Source of the DNA: Borreliella valaisiana VS116
GTDB taxonomy: Bacteria; Spirochaetota; Spirochaetia; Borreliales; Borreliaceae
Length of the DNA: 64,000 nucleotides
Assembly (NCBI RefSeq): GCF_000170955.2
Contig: NZ_ABCY02000001.1
Span: 1 to 64,000 of the forward strand
Direction: 5' to 3'
This document shows, one piece after another, positions 49,360-59,855 of the stretch; within the stretch, counting starts at the first letter, position 1; each line of letters opens with the position of its first letter. The notes below the pieces were generated by a model. The model worked only from the letters and a program-made list of their open reading frames with translations, ran no database searches and was not told where the DNA came from. The position numbers and the translations under genes are program-made.

Positions 49360-50012
49360 GAATTAATAATATTTTCAATAAATTGATAATTTTTAACAAC
49401 TTGTCTATAGTATTTTAATCTCAAATTTGACTTCTCAACTTCATTTAACAAGTAATCAATGCCACTTTTTCTTAAGCGAATCAATAAAGAATACATAACT
49501 ATCCCAACAGCTACAGAAATATTATAGCTTTGAGTAAATCCATACATAGGTATTTTTACATATAAATCGGCAGCCCCCAAGACTTCTGCACTAAGCCCTG
49601 TCAACTCTGTCCCAAAAAATACCGCCATTTTATTGTTAATTGGAAAATTTTCAAGATTTATTGATTGCTCATTCAAAGATGTGGCCACTATACTATATCC
49701 ATCAGATTTTAATCTATCAATTGCAAACTTAGAATCTTTATACTTATTTAAATTTATCCATTGCGAAGATCCTAAAGTAATATCTGGATTTAAAGTGTAA
49801 TTATTTTTTTTATCAATAACATGAATATTGCTAAATCCTAAAATTTCACCTGTTCTAACAGTAGCACTTGCATTTTGAGAATGAAAAATATCTTCAAGCG
49901 CAAATGTTAAATAATTAGTACGGCGATTTAATACTTCCTCAATTCTAGCTTTTTTTTCATCCGTAATAAACTCAGATAAAACGCCTATTCTTTTTAATAC
50001 ATCATCATTCAT
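49356..50012 (-). CDS. trmH: SpoU/TrmH-family RNA 2'-O-methyltransferase
   Basis: The 218-residue protein has the three SPOUT motifs. NASATVRTGEILGFSNIHVI comes near residue 33, VFFGTELTGLS near 130 and PMYGFTQSYNISVAVGIVMY near 155. The N-terminal extension and C-terminal tail fit TrmH, which makes Gm18 in tRNA. Exact target is inferred. Confidence 0.88.
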   Translation of the reverse strand: MNDDVLKRIGVLSEFITDEKKARIEEVLNRRTNYLTFALEDIFHSQNASATVRTGEILGFSNIHVIDKKNNYTLNPDITLGSSQWINLNKYKDSKFAIDRLKSDGYSIVATSLNEQSINLENFPINNKMAVFFGTELTGLSAEVLGAADLYVKIPMYGFTQSYNISVAVGIVMYSLLIRLRKSGIDYLLNEVEKSNLRLKYYRQVVKNYQFIENIINS

Positions 50013-50093
50013 AATAAAAATTAAATTTCAAAAATAGTAAAACAATCCTTCAATAGATTTTAAATTACAAACTATTTTTTATATAATACAAAA

Positions 50094-50765
50094 ATGGAAG
50101 TAAAAATTGAAGAATCTTGGAAAAAAGTTTTAAACAATGAATTTAACAAAGAATACTTTAAAAAACTTGTGAGGTTTATAAAACATGAATATAAAACAAA
50201 AAAAGGGAAAATATTTCCTCCCCCAAAACTTATATTCAATGCTTTTGATTCATTACCATTTAAAGACATAAAAGTGGTAATAATTGGACAAGATCCATAT
50301 CATGGCAAAAACCAAGCAAATGGACTTGCTTTTTCTGTAGATTCAAAAATCAAAATCCCACCGTCTTTGCAAAACATATTCAAAGAAATAGAAAAAAGCT
50401 TAAACATAAAAACCATCCCAAACGGAGATTTAAAAAGATGGGCAATTCAAGGTGTATTTCTAATAAATACAATCTTAACAGTTGAAGAGGGCAAACCTTC
50501 TTCTCACAAAGCCATTGGGTGGGAAATTTTCACAGACGAAGTAATAAAAATAATCTCTAAAAATTTGAAAAATATTGTATTCATGCTTTGGGGCAATTTC
50601 GCAAGAAGTAAAAAAAAGCTCATTGATCCCTCAAATCATCTAATTCTCGAAACAAGTCATCCATCCCCATATTCAGCAAACAATGGATTTTTAGGATCAA
50701 ATCATTTTAGCGCTGCTTTACATTATTTAAAAAAGCACAATAAAAGTAAAATAAACTTTCAATAA
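50094..50765 (+). CDS. ung: Uracil-DNA glycosylase (family 1)
   Basis: The 223-residue enzyme has the catalytic [18 protein letters not shown] (near residue 63) and the DNA-minor-groove loop [18 protein letters not shown] near 185. It removes uracil from DNA. This is the intact glycosylase of the window, in contrast to the degenerate family-4-like gene before priA. Confidence 0.96.
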   Translation: MEVKIEESWKKVLNNEFNKEYFKKLVRFIKHEYKTKKGKIFPPPKLIFNAFDSLPFKDIKVVIIGQDPYHGKNQANGLAFSVDSKIKIPPSLQNIFKEIEKSLNIKTIPNGDLKRWAIQGVFLINTILTVEEGKPSSHKAIGWEIFTDEVIKIISKNLKNIVFMLWGNFARSKKKLIDPSNHLILETSHPSPYSANNGFLGSNHFSAALHYLKKHNKSKINFQ

Positions 50766-50870
50766 AATTGATAAATTTAATAATAGTTATAATTTAAAAT
50801 TATTTTACCTAAAGAAAAAATTCTCTACGCAAATACTTGCATAAAACAGCACAACAGTAAGCAACTTAAA

Positions 50871-51233
50871 TTATTTTTCTTTCAAATTTTTTTCTTCAAT
50901 TTCATTAACATTAGTATCTGATTCATTATTCTCATTATTCCAGAAAGTTGAACTATCCTTATTTTCTGTCTTTATATCATTTAGAAAGCTATTATCTGCT
51001 CTTCTGGTATTCATAAAAGATAACAAAATTACAAAGATAAAAAATAATGCTATAAAAAATCCAGTAATTTTTACAGCAACGCTTGAAGACTTTGCCCCAA
51101 AAATAGAAGAACTACCGCCTCCAAAAACACCGCCTATTCCATCACCCTGCTCATCTTGAATTAAAACTAAAAGGATAATAAAAATTGAAACAATAAAAAA
51201 AAATATAAAAATACAAAATCTAACTAAATCCAA
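50871..51233 (-). CDS. secG: Preprotein translocase subunit SecG
   Basis: The 120-residue protein has two membrane helices (about 5-25 and 52-70) with the glycine-rich GDGIGGVFGGGSSSIFGAKS between them, which is diagnostic of SecG. The tail is acidic. It follows tpiA by 15 bases, a common arrangement in bacteria. Confidence 0.9.
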   Translation of the reverse strand: MDLVRFCIFIFFFIVSIFIILLVLIQDEQGDGIGGVFGGGSSSIFGAKSSSVAVKITGFFIALFFIFVILLSFMNTRRADNSFLNDIKTENKDSSTFWNNENNESDTNVNEIEEKNLKEK

Positions 51234-51248
51234 AACAAACCTCTCTAA

Positions 51249-52010
51249 CTAACGAGCATTATTAATTATAGATAAAAAAGATTCGGCCTTCAAAGATGCT
51301 CCACCTATTAGCGCGCCATCAATATTGGGTTCATTCATAAGCTCTTTTACATTACTTGAATTAACAGAGCCTCCATACTGAATTATAATATTATCTGAAG
51401 CCGACTTTGAATAAAGCTTCATAATCTCAAGCCTAATTGCCTTATGAACCTCTTCCGCTTCTTCTTTGGTTGCCGTTTTACCCGTTCCGATTGCCCAAAC
51501 AGGTTCATAAGCTAAAATTATTCTTTTAATATCCGATTCAGAAACATTTTTCAATCCCTTTTTAACCTGATTTAAGACAACATCTAAAGTTTTTCCAGAA
51601 TCTCTCTCATCAAGAGTTTCTCCAACACAAAGAATTAAGTATTTAAAAGAATGCTTAAGGCCCGTAAGAATCTTTTTATTTATTATTTCATCTGTTTCTG
51701 TCAAATACAATCTACATTCAGAGTGACCAAGTATAACATATTCTACTCCAAATTCTAAAAGCATTAAAGGTGAAATTTCGCTTGTCCTTGCTCCACTTTC
51801 CATATAAGACATGTTTTGAGCGCCAAGAAGAATATTACTATCCTTAATACACTCTGAAACCTTAGACAAAGCCGTAAATGGGGGTGTTATCATTATTACA
51901 CAATCATCCTTTAAAGATTTAACTTCGGTTGCAATTTTTTTTGCAACAATAGAAGCTTCTTCACTTGTATAATGCATTTTCCAATTTCCCGCTAAAAACG
52001 TTTTTCTCAC
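51249..52010 (-). CDS. tpiA: Triosephosphate isomerase
   Basis: The enzyme reads [14 protein letters not shown] at its start, then [11 protein letters not shown] (catalytic His), [20 protein letters not shown] (catalytic Glu) and a C-terminal GGSV phosphate loop with IGGASL. The frame is open far upstream into pgk. The GTG at 52010, seven bases after GGAG and two bases from the pgk stop, is the sensible start and gives 253 residues. Confidence 0.93.
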   Translation of the reverse strand: MRKTFLAGNWKMHYTSEEASIVAKKIATEVKSLKDDCVIMITPPFTALSKVSECIKDSNILLGAQNMSYMESGARTSEISPLMLLEFGVEYVILGHSECRLYLTETDEIINKKILTGLKHSFKYLILCVGETLDERDSGKTLDVVLNQVKKGLKNVSESDIKRIILAYEPVWAIGTGKTATKEEAEEVHKAIRLEIMKLYSKSASDNIIIQYGGSVNSSNVKELMNEPNIDGALIGGASLKAESFLSIINNAR

Positions 52011-52011
52011 T

Positions 52012-53193
52012 TTACTTCTCCAAAACCTTAATACCTGGCAAAATCTTACCTTCAAGATATTCAAGTGACGCACCGCCACCTGTTGAAACATGAGTAATTT
52101 TATCAGATAAATTAAATTTATTAACAGCTGCAACAGAATCCCCACCACCAACAACAGTTAAACCTGCACAGGATGCTACCATTTCAGCAACCTTAGCAGT
52201 TCCTTTTGAAAATAAATCAAATTCAAATACACCAAGAGGACCATTCCAAATTATAGTTTTAGCGATTTTTACAACATTTTCAATTTCTTTTAAAGTATTG
52301 CCTCCAACATCCATACCAATCTTGTTTTCAGGAATATTAAAGGAATCAATATACTCAGGAGTAGAATTTTTGTCAAAATCGCTCGCTACAATGTGATCAA
52401 GTGGTAAAATTACCTTAACACCCAATTCTTTTGCTTTCTTTAAAAAAGAAGAAGCTACATCAATATATTCGCCTTCTAAAAGAGATTTACCTATAGAATA
52501 TCCTTTGGAATGCAAAAAAGTATAAGCCATCCCGCCACCAATCACAACTACATCTGATTTTGATAACAGTGATTCCAGTACCGCAATTTTTGAAGAAACC
52601 TTAGACCCACCAATAATTGAAACAAACGGCCTTTCAGGATTTTTTAATACTCCCCCAAGAAATTTATCTTCTTTTTCCATTAAAAATCCACCAACAGATG
52701 GCAAATAATCAGAAACCCCTACCGTTGAAGCATGAGCCCTATGAGCCGCACCAAAGGCATCATTTACAAAAACATCTCCATTCTCAGAAAGTTTTTTTGC
52801 AAAATTTTTATCGTTCTTCTCTTCTTCTGCATAAAATCTTACATTTTCGAGCAATACAACATCGCCATTCTTCATTTGCAAAGTATTATTTACAATTTCG
52901 CTTCCAATGCAATCAGAAAGCATCTTAACATCCTGGTCTAAAAGCTCTGACAACCTATTAGCAACGGGTTTAAGGGAATATTTAAGATTTTTTTTGCCTT
53001 CAGGTCTACCCAGATGACTTACAAGTACAATTTTAGCACCTCTTTCTTTTAGATACTCTATTGTGGGCAATGCAGACTTAATTCTAGTATCATCGCTAAT
53101 GATCCCCTCTTTTAGGGGAACATTAAAATCACATCTTACTAAAGCTCGCTTACCCGCAAAGCTATCAAAGTCTTTTACTGTTTTTATTGACAT
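52012..53193 (-). CDS. pgk: Phosphoglycerate kinase
   Basis: The 393-residue enzyme has [12 protein letters not shown] (near residue 15), [11 protein letters not shown], the hinge region [21 protein letters not shown] and [12 protein letters not shown] near the C-terminus. It makes ATP in glycolysis. It lies 25 bases after gap and just before tpiA. Confidence 0.96.
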   Translation of the reverse strand: MSIKTVKDFDSFAGKRALVRCDFNVPLKEGIISDDTRIKSALPTIEYLKERGAKIVLVSHLGRPEGKKNLKYSLKPVANRLSELLDQDVKMLSDCIGSEIVNNTLQMKNGDVVLLENVRFYAEEEKNDKNFAKKLSENGDVFVNDAFGAAHRAHASTVGVSDYLPSVGGFLMEKEDKFLGGVLKNPERPFVSIIGGSKVSSKIAVLESLLSKSDVVVIGGGMAYTFLHSKGYSIGKSLLEGEYIDVASSFLKKAKELGVKVILPLDHIVASDFDKNSTPEYIDSFNIPENKIGMDVGGNTLKEIENVVKIAKTIIWNGPLGVFEFDLFSKGTAKVAEMVASCAGLTVVGGGDSVAAVNKFNLSDKITHVSTGGGASLEYLEGKILPGIKVLEK

Positions 53194-53218
53194 TTTATTA
53201 CCTTACAAACATTTCTAC

Positions 53219-54226
53219 TTATTTTACCAACTTTTGAGCAAGATCAACCACTCTTGTAGAATATCCAAACTCATTATCATACCATGACAACACCTTTGCA
53301 AATCCATTCTCAAGAACCATTGTTTCTAAACCATCAACAATAGAAGAATGGGAATTCCCCTTTATGTCTGAAGATACAATTGGATCTTCCGTATAACCCA
53401 AAATACCTTTAAGCTCAGGTGTTTCTGATGCCTTTTTAAGAACAGAATTAATCTCTTCTTTTGTAACATCTTTTTTCTTGAGTTGAACTGTAAGATCAAC
53501 AATTGAACCTGTTGGCACAGGCACTCTCATTGAAGTCCCATTCAATTTTCCCTTAAGTTCAGGCAAAACAAGTCCAACTGCTTTTGCAGCACCAGTCGAA
53601 GTTGGAATAATAGAAAGTGCAGCAGCCCTTGCTCGTCTAAGATCAGAATGAGGAAGATCCAAAATTCTTTGATCATTAGTATAAGCATGAACAGTTGTCA
53701 TAAGTCCTTGTTCAATTCCAAATGATTCATGAAGCACTTTTGCAAGAGGAGCTAAGCAATTAGTTGTGCATGAAGCATTTGACACAGCTTTTAAATCAGA
53801 ATTAATATCGTGATCATTTACACCAAGAACTATTGTTTTAATCTCGTCCTTAGCAGGAACTGTTAAAATAACTTTTTTAGCCCCAGCATGACTTACATGA
53901 TCAAGATACCCTCCTTTATCACTAGTTGCTGATGAAAAAACACCTGTTGATTCAATTACAACATCAATTCCAAGCTTTCCCCAAGGAAGATTTTTTGGGT
54001 CTCTCTCAGCAATAATTTTTATTTCTCTTCCATCTACAACAATAGCGCCATCTCTTGACTCAATTTTTTTATTATATACTCCAAAGGTCGAATCATACTT
54101 TAAAAGATGTGCAAGAGTTTTAGGATCTGTTAAATCATTTATTGCCATAACATCAATTCCTCTTTCAAAAGCAATCTTAAAAACATTTCTACCAATACGA
54201 CCAAAACCATTAATAGCTAATTTCAT
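53219..54226 (-). CDS. gap: Glyceraldehyde-3-phosphate dehydrogenase
   Basis: The 335-residue enzyme has the NAD-binding [18 protein letters not shown], the active-site [16 protein letters not shown] and the late [17 protein letters not shown]. An in-frame extension to 54292 exists, but GGAGG seven bases before the ATG at 54226 fixes the start. First gene of gap-pgk-tpiA-secG. Confidence 0.96.
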   Translation of the reverse strand: MKLAINGFGRIGRNVFKIAFERGIDVMAINDLTDPKTLAHLLKYDSTFGVYNKKIESRDGAIVVDGREIKIIAERDPKNLPWGKLGIDVVIESTGVFSSATSDKGGYLDHVSHAGAKKVILTVPAKDEIKTIVLGVNDHDINSDLKAVSNASCTTNCLAPLAKVLHESFGIEQGLMTTVHAYTNDQRILDLPHSDLRRARAAALSIIPTSTGAAKAVGLVLPELKGKLNGTSMRVPVPTGSIVDLTVQLKKKDVTKEEINSVLKKASETPELKGILGYTEDPIVSSDIKGNSHSSIVDGLETMVLENGFAKVLSWYDNEFGYSTRVVDLAQKLVK

Positions 54227-54300
54227 ACAAAATCCTCCGATTTTTTTTGATTTTATTCTTACTAGAATTATTAAATCATAAACTAATAACAAGTGTCAAA

Positions 54301-56271
54301 CTATCTTTTTACAAGCACAGTAGCTCCTTCTTGAATACAATCCTTTAAAAAAGTAGAAGATTTTATAGTGCCTCTAGCAATATAATCACTTATATCCTCA
54401 ATTAAAATCTCCCCCAAAATATCTGATCTTTTGTAAACAATAAAACTAGAACCTTTAGCATCGCTACTTAAAGCACCCTCTTTAAGAATCAAAAAAACAT
54501 CACCCTTTACAACACCGTTTACCTGTCCAAGATTAATAAGAACATCGTCATTTTTAATTTGAAGTATTTTCCCTTTTTTAGGCAAATAATCATGAAAATC
54601 TTTAGAAAAAGAATTTAAAGCATTGCTTAAATAATTAACACCCCCCACATTATAAGAAAAAGAACCAACCTTAATCCCCGTTTTACCTGAAAAAATATTC
54701 AATACCAAAGTGACTGTGTTTTTCAAAATATCTGCCTTAAAATCAAAAATTAAAAATAAATCTAAATTATTATTTCTTGAATAAGAAAATCCTTCAGAAA
54801 AATTATTAATCAGATAGTCTTTATTTTTATTGTAATCAAAATTATAATTAACTATTTCTATATTTAAATTACGCTCAAGCACCCTTTCAGCACATCTTAA
54901 TATCAAATCATTTGCTCCGAAAAACTTATTCTCGCTTTGAGTAAAAATAGCTATTTTATAAACCATTCTGTCATCGTAAAGTTTATTAAAATCGGAAATA
55001 CTTTTATATCCGTATTTATAAAATAAAGACTTTCTAACATCAAAAGACACAACATCATAAAAATCCAAAATTCTAGAATCAGTAGAATTTCTTTGTTTTA
55101 CTAAATAAAAAAGCTGCTCATAAGCCATAACATCTAAATTCATAAGCTTATATATTTTTGAAAGCAAAAATCTAGCACTATCATTATCAGGCCAAATATC
55201 AACAGCATTTTTTGCATTAAACAATGCTTTGTTTAAATTTAAAGATTTGAAAGCTTTAAAACCCTCATTTTCATAATGTTTGGAAATTTTAACATTGGAA
55301 CTATTTTTCGAAAAATTTCTAAAATTAGATACAAAAAAACTCTCTTCAAGAGCAATATTATAAAATTCTAAATCTTTTTTAAGATTTTTAGCTCGCTCCA
55401 AATTTAAAATAGCCTTTTCAACATTCCCAAATTTTAAGTAAGAATACCCCAACAAATAATATAGCTCATCAGAATCTTTATTAACCAAAATAGCTTTCTG
55501 TAATGTTTCTATTGCATCTTCATATTTAAATTCATGAAGATAAACAAGCGCAAGCAACCTATATGCATCTACAACTCCAAGATCTTTATAAGAACTTTCA
55601 ATTAACGCCAAATAATTTAAAGCATACTTTTCGGCAAGACCCAAATTATTAATGCTAATATAAAATTCAGCTACTCTTTTATGAAAATCTGGAAAAGATA
55701 AAAAATTTACCCTGACTTTATTTATTAAATGTCTAATCTTGTCATGCATTCCTAACCTTTGATAAATATCAATAAGATGTTCAAACGCACTATAATTATT
55801 TTGACTATAATCAAGAATAGATAAATAATAATTAGCAGCAGCTATGAATAATCCATTTTTTTCAAAAATTGAAGCAAGTCCAACCAAAGCATCAATATTA
55901 TTTCTCTGTTTAACTAATACCTCAGAATAGATTTTTTTTGCTTGATCAATTTTATCATTCTTTAATAATATATTTGCATAAAGAATTTTATACTCAGTGT
56001 CTTCGTTAGACATTTTATAAGCTTTCTCTATGAAAAATTGCGCTTGAGTATATATTTTAAGAGAATAATAAATTGATGCAATAAATTTATAAGCTTCATA
56101 ATAATTTGGATTAATTTTTATAGCTTCAACAAGCTCATCAATAGCATCATAATATCTTTTAGATAAATAATACTCATGAGCTTTTTGATAATGCCCCAAT
56201 GCTGTAGTCTCACTGCCTAATAGAACACTAAAATTAAAAAGGAATAACGTTAAAAATCGATTAAAATTCAT
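54301..56271 (-). CDS. Exported tetratricopeptide-repeat protein with C-terminal FlgT/CsgG-like part
   Basis: The 656-residue protein has a signal peptide (about 1-18). Many TPR units follow from about 25 to 400 (AHEYYLSKRYYDAIDELVEA, ASIYYSLKIYTQAQFFIEKA, AYRLLALVYLHEFKYEDAIE, LYYLLGYSYLKFGNVEKAIL). The last 230 residues are strand-rich with VLINLGQVNGVVKGDVFLIL, resembling lipoprotein/flagellar FlgT-type domains. Role unknown, likely periplasmic scaffold. It overlaps tlyC by four bases. Confidence 0.75.
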   Translation of the reverse strand: MNFNRFLTLFLFNFSVLLGSETTALGHYQKAHEYYLSKRYYDAIDELVEAIKINPNYYEAYKFIASIYYSLKIYTQAQFFIEKAYKMSNEDTEYKILYANILLKNDKIDQAKKIYSEVLVKQRNNIDALVGLASIFEKNGLFIAAANYYLSILDYSQNNYSAFEHLIDIYQRLGMHDKIRHLINKVRVNFLSFPDFHKRVAEFYISINNLGLAEKYALNYLALIESSYKDLGVVDAYRLLALVYLHEFKYEDAIETLQKAILVNKDSDELYYLLGYSYLKFGNVEKAILNLERAKNLKKDLEFYNIALEESFFVSNFRNFSKNSSNVKISKHYENEGFKAFKSLNLNKALFNAKNAVDIWPDNDSARFLLSKIYKLMNLDVMAYEQLFYLVKQRNSTDSRILDFYDVVSFDVRKSLFYKYGYKSISDFNKLYDDRMVYKIAIFTQSENKFFGANDLILRCAERVLERNLNIEIVNYNFDYNKNKDYLINNFSEGFSYSRNNNLDLFLIFDFKADILKNTVTLVLNIFSGKTGIKVGSFSYNVGGVNYLSNALNSFSKDFHDYLPKKGKILQIKNDDVLINLGQVNGVVKGDVFLILKEGALSSDAKGSSFIVYKRSDILGEILIEDISDYIARGTIKSSTFLKDCIQEGATVLVKR

Positions 56272-57047
56272 AAACCTTCCTTCTCGGAAATCTTTATCAC
56301 CTTAATATTTCTTTGATGCATATTTTTAATCGAAAAAACTAAATTATTGTATTCAACCTTTTCATTTTTCAAAGGAATCCTCCCAAAAAGATCATAAACA
56401 AAACCACCAAGAGTATCAAAGTCTCCATTTGGCAAATTTAAATTAAGCTTCTCATTTAAATCCTCTATTAAAATTCTAGCATCACAAAGATAAGACCCAT
56501 CATCAAGACGAACTATTTCATCAAGTTCATTATCAAATTCATCCTGAATGTCACCTACTATCTCTTCAAGAATATCTTCAAGAGTTACAAGCCCTGAAAC
56601 TCCACCATACTCATCAACTACAATTGCAATATGAACATGATTTTCTTGAAATTCTTTCAAAAGAGAATCTGTTTTTTTGCTTTCGGGGACAAACATCACC
56701 TTTCGCATAATATCTTTTAAATCTATTTCATAGAAATCCTTTTTACACATATGCAATAGTATGTCTCTTGTGTGAATTATTCCAACAATATTATCAATAG
56801 TACCATGATACACAGGAAATCTTGAATGAGTGCTAGATGTTACAACCTTTAAAAGGTCGTCCTTGCTCTTAGCATAATCAACAAATATAACCCCTATCCT
56901 AGGAATCATAATCTCTTTTACAATAGTCTCTTTAAGGGAATTAAAATTTTTTATCAAAGAAGTTTCAATATTCGACTTATCTTCAAGATCATTTTTTGGG
57001 CTTCCTTTTTCCTTCTTTTTGTTTTTAAAATTTAAAAATCCCAACAT
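56268..57047 (-). CDS. tlyC: CorC/TlyC-type CBS-pair protein
   Basis: The 259-residue protein has two CBS domains (about 45-170), with IMIPRIGVIFVD, VEIVDEYGG-like VVDEYGGVSGLVTLEDIL and EIVGDIQDEFD. A CorC/HlyC C-terminal domain follows with DGSYLCDARILIEDLN. It lacks the N-terminal DUF21 membrane domain, so it is the soluble type. The old name hemolysin is by family only. The start follows ybeY directly. Confidence 0.88.
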   Translation of the reverse strand: MLGFLNFKNKKKEKGSPKNDLEDKSNIETSLIKNFNSLKETIVKEIMIPRIGVIFVDYAKSKDDLLKVVTSSTHSRFPVYHGTIDNIVGIIHTRDILLHMCKKDFYEIDLKDIMRKVMFVPESKKTDSLLKEFQENHVHIAIVVDEYGGVSGLVTLEDILEEIVGDIQDEFDNELDEIVRLDDGSYLCDARILIEDLNEKLNLNLPNGDFDTLGGFVYDLFGRIPLKNEKVEYNNLVFSIKNMHQRNIKVIKISEKEGL

Positions 57048-57515
57048 TTAAAATACCCTTTTATTTTTTCTTAAGATATTTTCTTGAAGAATCAACATAC
57101 CTTCCTTTTTAAAATCATTAGTTTCATGTTTATATCCCATTAAATGTAAAATCCCATGAATAGTGACACGTTGAAGTTCTTCATAAATTTCAACATTAAA
57201 CTCTTGAGCACTAAATTTTAAATATTCAAAAGATATTATAAGATCTCCTTGTATTTTATAATTTATACCATCAACCAAATCTCCGGTAAGTTCATTATGT
57301 TCATTGTAATTAAAAGAAAGAACATCGGTTGGCTCATTCTTGTTTCTAAATTTATTGTTCAATTTTTGTATATAAATATTATCACAAAGAATAACTGAAA
57401 GTTCAAAATCGCTAATAGAAAGAGCATTCAAAACAGATAAAATAAAATCATAAAAAACACTAAGATGTTCAAATTTAATATTTTCTACCAATAAATTCAA
57501 ATCGGATTTGGACAA
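57048..57515 (-). CDS. ybeY: Endoribonuclease YbeY
   Basis: The 155-residue protein has [17 protein letters not shown] and the zinc motif [13 protein letters not shown] (near residue 120) with three His. YbeY acts in 16S rRNA 3' maturation and ribosome quality control. It is first in ybeY-tlyC-TPR. Confidence 0.93.
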   Translation of the reverse strand: MSKSDLNLLVENIKFEHLSVFYDFILSVLNALSISDFELSVILCDNIYIQKLNNKFRNKNEPTDVLSFNYNEHNELTGDLVDGINYKIQGDLIISFEYLKFSAQEFNVEIYEELQRVTIHGILHLMGYKHETNDFKKEGMLILQENILRKNKRVF

Positions 57516-57599
57516 ATTAACTATACCTTAAAATAATCCATATATAACTTACAAATATGCATTAATTACTACAGCAATTAAATTATTTTATTTTGAAAA

Positions 57600-57953
57600 C
57601 TAAAAACCAAAAAAATCCTTAATTATATTCTCAAAAGCATCTTCTTGCAAAAATCCAACAGAAACCTTTGGTTTGCCATCAACAGGAATAAAAAGAATAG
57701 TTGGAAGACTTTGCACTCCAAGCGCAGAAGCAATATCTTGCTCTTTATCTGTATCTACTTTGTAAAAATCAATACTATTGACGTATTTTTTAGAAAGTTT
57801 TTCAAAAATTGGAGAAAGCATTTTACATGGACCACACCAATCAGCATAAAAATCAATTATTGCAGGCCTTTCGCCTTTAAAATTCCATTCTTTATTATTC
57901 TTATAATCAAAAACTTTATTAACAAAATCTTGTTTGGTTAACGAAATAGCCAT
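57600..57953 (-). CDS. trxA: Thioredoxin
   Basis: The 117-residue protein has the active site YADWCGPCKMLSP (near residue 35) and the cis-Pro loop SLPTILF (near 80). It reduces disulfides in the cytoplasm. It is a single gene, 84 bases upstream of the ybeY start. Confidence 0.95.
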   Translation of the reverse strand: MAISLTKQDFVNKVFDYKNNKEWNFKGERPAIIDFYADWCGPCKMLSPIFEKLSKKYVNSIDFYKVDTDKEQDIASALGVQSLPTILFIPVDGKPKVSVGFLQEDAFENIIKDFFGF

Positions 57954-58025
57954 ACATTTACATGCCCCCCTATCGACTTAAAATTATATCACAAATACAA
58001 TATTAATAATAAGGAATTATAACAA

Positions 58026-58742
58026 ATGAATCTAATGTTAATAACTTTTAATGAATTTAAAACAGGAATTTCACTAAATGACGCTAGAGCAGAACATCTT
58101 GTTAAAATCTTAAAATTAAAAGAGAATGATAAATTTAAATTTGGCATTCTTGGGGAAAAAAATATTTACCATTGCATTTACAAAAAAGATAAAAAACTAT
58201 TTTTCAAAAAAATCTTTAAAATAGAAGAATCTAATAAACTCAAAAAATTAAATGTACTAATTGGAATGATAAGACCAATTGTTGCCAGAAGAATTATAAA
58301 AGAACTTGCTAGCATTGGAATATACGAAATAATTTTTTTTAACACTGAGCTTACTGAAAAATCATATTTAAATTCTAAAATCTTTAAAAACAATGATTAC
58401 GAAAAACATTTAATAGCAGGAGCAATGCAAGGGGGAGTAACGTACTTGCCCAAAATAAAAATTATGAAAAATTTAAAAGACAGTCTTCAATATATTAAAC
58501 AAGAAAATTTTGAAATAAAAATATTGCTTGAAAAAAATAGCAAAAAGAACTTAATTGATATAGAACAAATAAACAATGCAACCATTATTGTAGGACCCGA
58601 AAGGGGGTTTACAGAAAAAGAAAAACAATTAATAACACAATATAATTTTTCCCCTTACAACATATCTTCAAATATTCTAAGAACAGAAACAGCCATAATT
58701 GCTGCATCTATTATCACTGTATCAAAACTAATTAATATATGA
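58026..58742 (+). CDS. rsmE: 16S rRNA m3U1498 methyltransferase RsmE
   Basis: The 238-residue SPOUT enzyme has an N-terminal PUA-like part, GAMQGGVTYLPKI (near residue 135) for the RsmE 'EQs.R' region, and the knot GPERGFTEKEKQLI (near 191), then SNILRTETAIIAAS. It methylates U1498 of 16S rRNA. Confidence 0.9.
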   Translation: MNLMLITFNEFKTGISLNDARAEHLVKILKLKENDKFKFGILGEKNIYHCIYKKDKKLFFKKIFKIEESNKLKKLNVLIGMIRPIVARRIIKELASIGIYEIIFFNTELTEKSYLNSKIFKNNDYEKHLIAGAMQGGVTYLPKIKIMKNLKDSLQYIKQENFEIKILLEKNSKKNLIDIEQINNATIIVGPERGFTEKEKQLITQYNFSPYNISSNILRTETAIIAASIITVSKLINI

Positions 58743-58798
58743 TTTTATGTTAAAAATTTTTTTATTGTATTATTTTAAGTCAATCTGTTCAAACACAA

Positions 58799-59806
58799 TC
58801 AATTTACAACTGTTTGATTGATAAGCTTATCATAAATATAAAGTTCAATCATAGAACCTTTATAAACCTCATAGGGCAATTTAATAAGCCCCCCTTTCGA
58901 CTTAAAGGAATAAATCAAAGAATTTTCACCACCCAAACCTTTTAACCTAACGGATATATCAACATAAGATGGATGTTGTTTTAATTTATAAGTCAAAATT
59001 CCAAAAACAATATTATTGTCAACCTTGGGCTTTGCAATAGTAATTAAAATTTTATCTGATTCATTTATTTTAGTTCCAGCCGGAATAGACTGCAAAACAA
59101 TATTTCCAAAATCATCCGTATTTGCCAAATCAATATCAAAGTTAATATTATCACCCAAAAGAGAGGCAATAGCATCTTTATAATAAATTCCAACATAATT
59201 TTTAACATGTTTGTCCAAACGATCTTTACCCTTACTAACTAAAAATTGAAGATCGGTTAAACTTGATATTTGACTACCTGGCAATGGATTTTGACGAATT
59301 ATTATACCTTTTGGCAATTCACTCTCAACCTCAAGAGGTTCAACAATATGGTAAAGTAATTTAGAATTACCAAAAGAACTAGCCTTTAAATTAATGATAA
59401 CATCGTCAATATTTTTACCAATAAAACTATCAACTTTATTTATTATAGCCCCTTTGCTAATGAAAATTATAACCTTATTGCCATGCCTTAAAACAGTTCC
59501 TGGTTTTAGACCCTGTTCTATCACCTTCCCCTTGTCAAGAGCACTTGAAGAAAATTTAAATTCAATGTGCGGAATCAAATCTTTTCTCTGCAATTCAATA
59601 ATAGCATCTTCAATAGTAAGAGAATAAAGATTTGGAACAACTGTAATCTCCTTATTTTCTAAAACCATAAAGAAAATTGCAAAAGAAATAATTAAAGATC
59701 CAAAAATAACTAAAAGTAATGCCTTGATTGTAGTTTTAGGCAAAATTGGCATTTCATTATTATAATCTTTGTCACTCTGAATCAGATCTGATTTATTTTT
59801 AAACAA
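58799..59806 (-). CDS. Membrane-anchored PASTA-domain protein without a kinase
   Basis: The protein has a cytoplasmic tail, one membrane helix (about 27-50) and three PASTA domains (about 51-118, 119-192 and 193-262), each with PASTA-type endings (GLKPGTVLRHGNKVIIFISK and two similar). A C-terminal strand-rich part follows. PASTA domains bind peptidoglycan. Unlike PknB there is no kinase domain. The start is unclear. TTG 59806 is only two bases from a GAGG. A strong AGGAGG at about 59867 would serve an in-frame ATT at 59860, giving 18 more residues. Confidence 0.8.
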   Translation of the reverse strand: MFKNKSDLIQSDKDYNNEMPILPKTTIKALLLVIFGSLIISFAIFFMVLENKEITVVPNLYSLTIEDAIIELQRKDLIPHIEFKFSSSALDKGKVIEQGLKPGTVLRHGNKVIIFISKGAIINKVDSFIGKNIDDVIINLKASSFGNSKLLYHIVEPLEVESELPKGIIIRQNPLPGSQISSLTDLQFLVSKGKDRLDKHVKNYVGIYYKDAIASLLGDNINFDIDLANTDDFGNIVLQSIPAGTKINESDKILITIAKPKVDNNIVFGILTYKLKQHPSYVDISVRLKGLGGENSLIYSFKSKGGLIKLPYEVYKGSMIELYIYDKLINQTVVN

Positions 59807-59855
59807 TTCCTCTTTATTAGAAAACTTATTTTTTAGATTATCATTATTATTAAAG

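Noticed and set aside
51249..52154. Long N-terminal extension of triosephosphate isomerase
   Set aside because: The extension lies wholly inside pgk in another frame; the GTG at 52010 with GGAG fits the family start.
54227..54292. N-terminal extension of GAPDH
   Set aside because: GGAGG is correctly placed for the ATG at 54226 and the family starts with [11 protein letters not shown].
56268..57047. Haemolysin activity for the TlyC-like protein
   Set aside because: The name is historical; the sequence shows only CBS and CorC-type domains and no toxin or methyltransferase motif.
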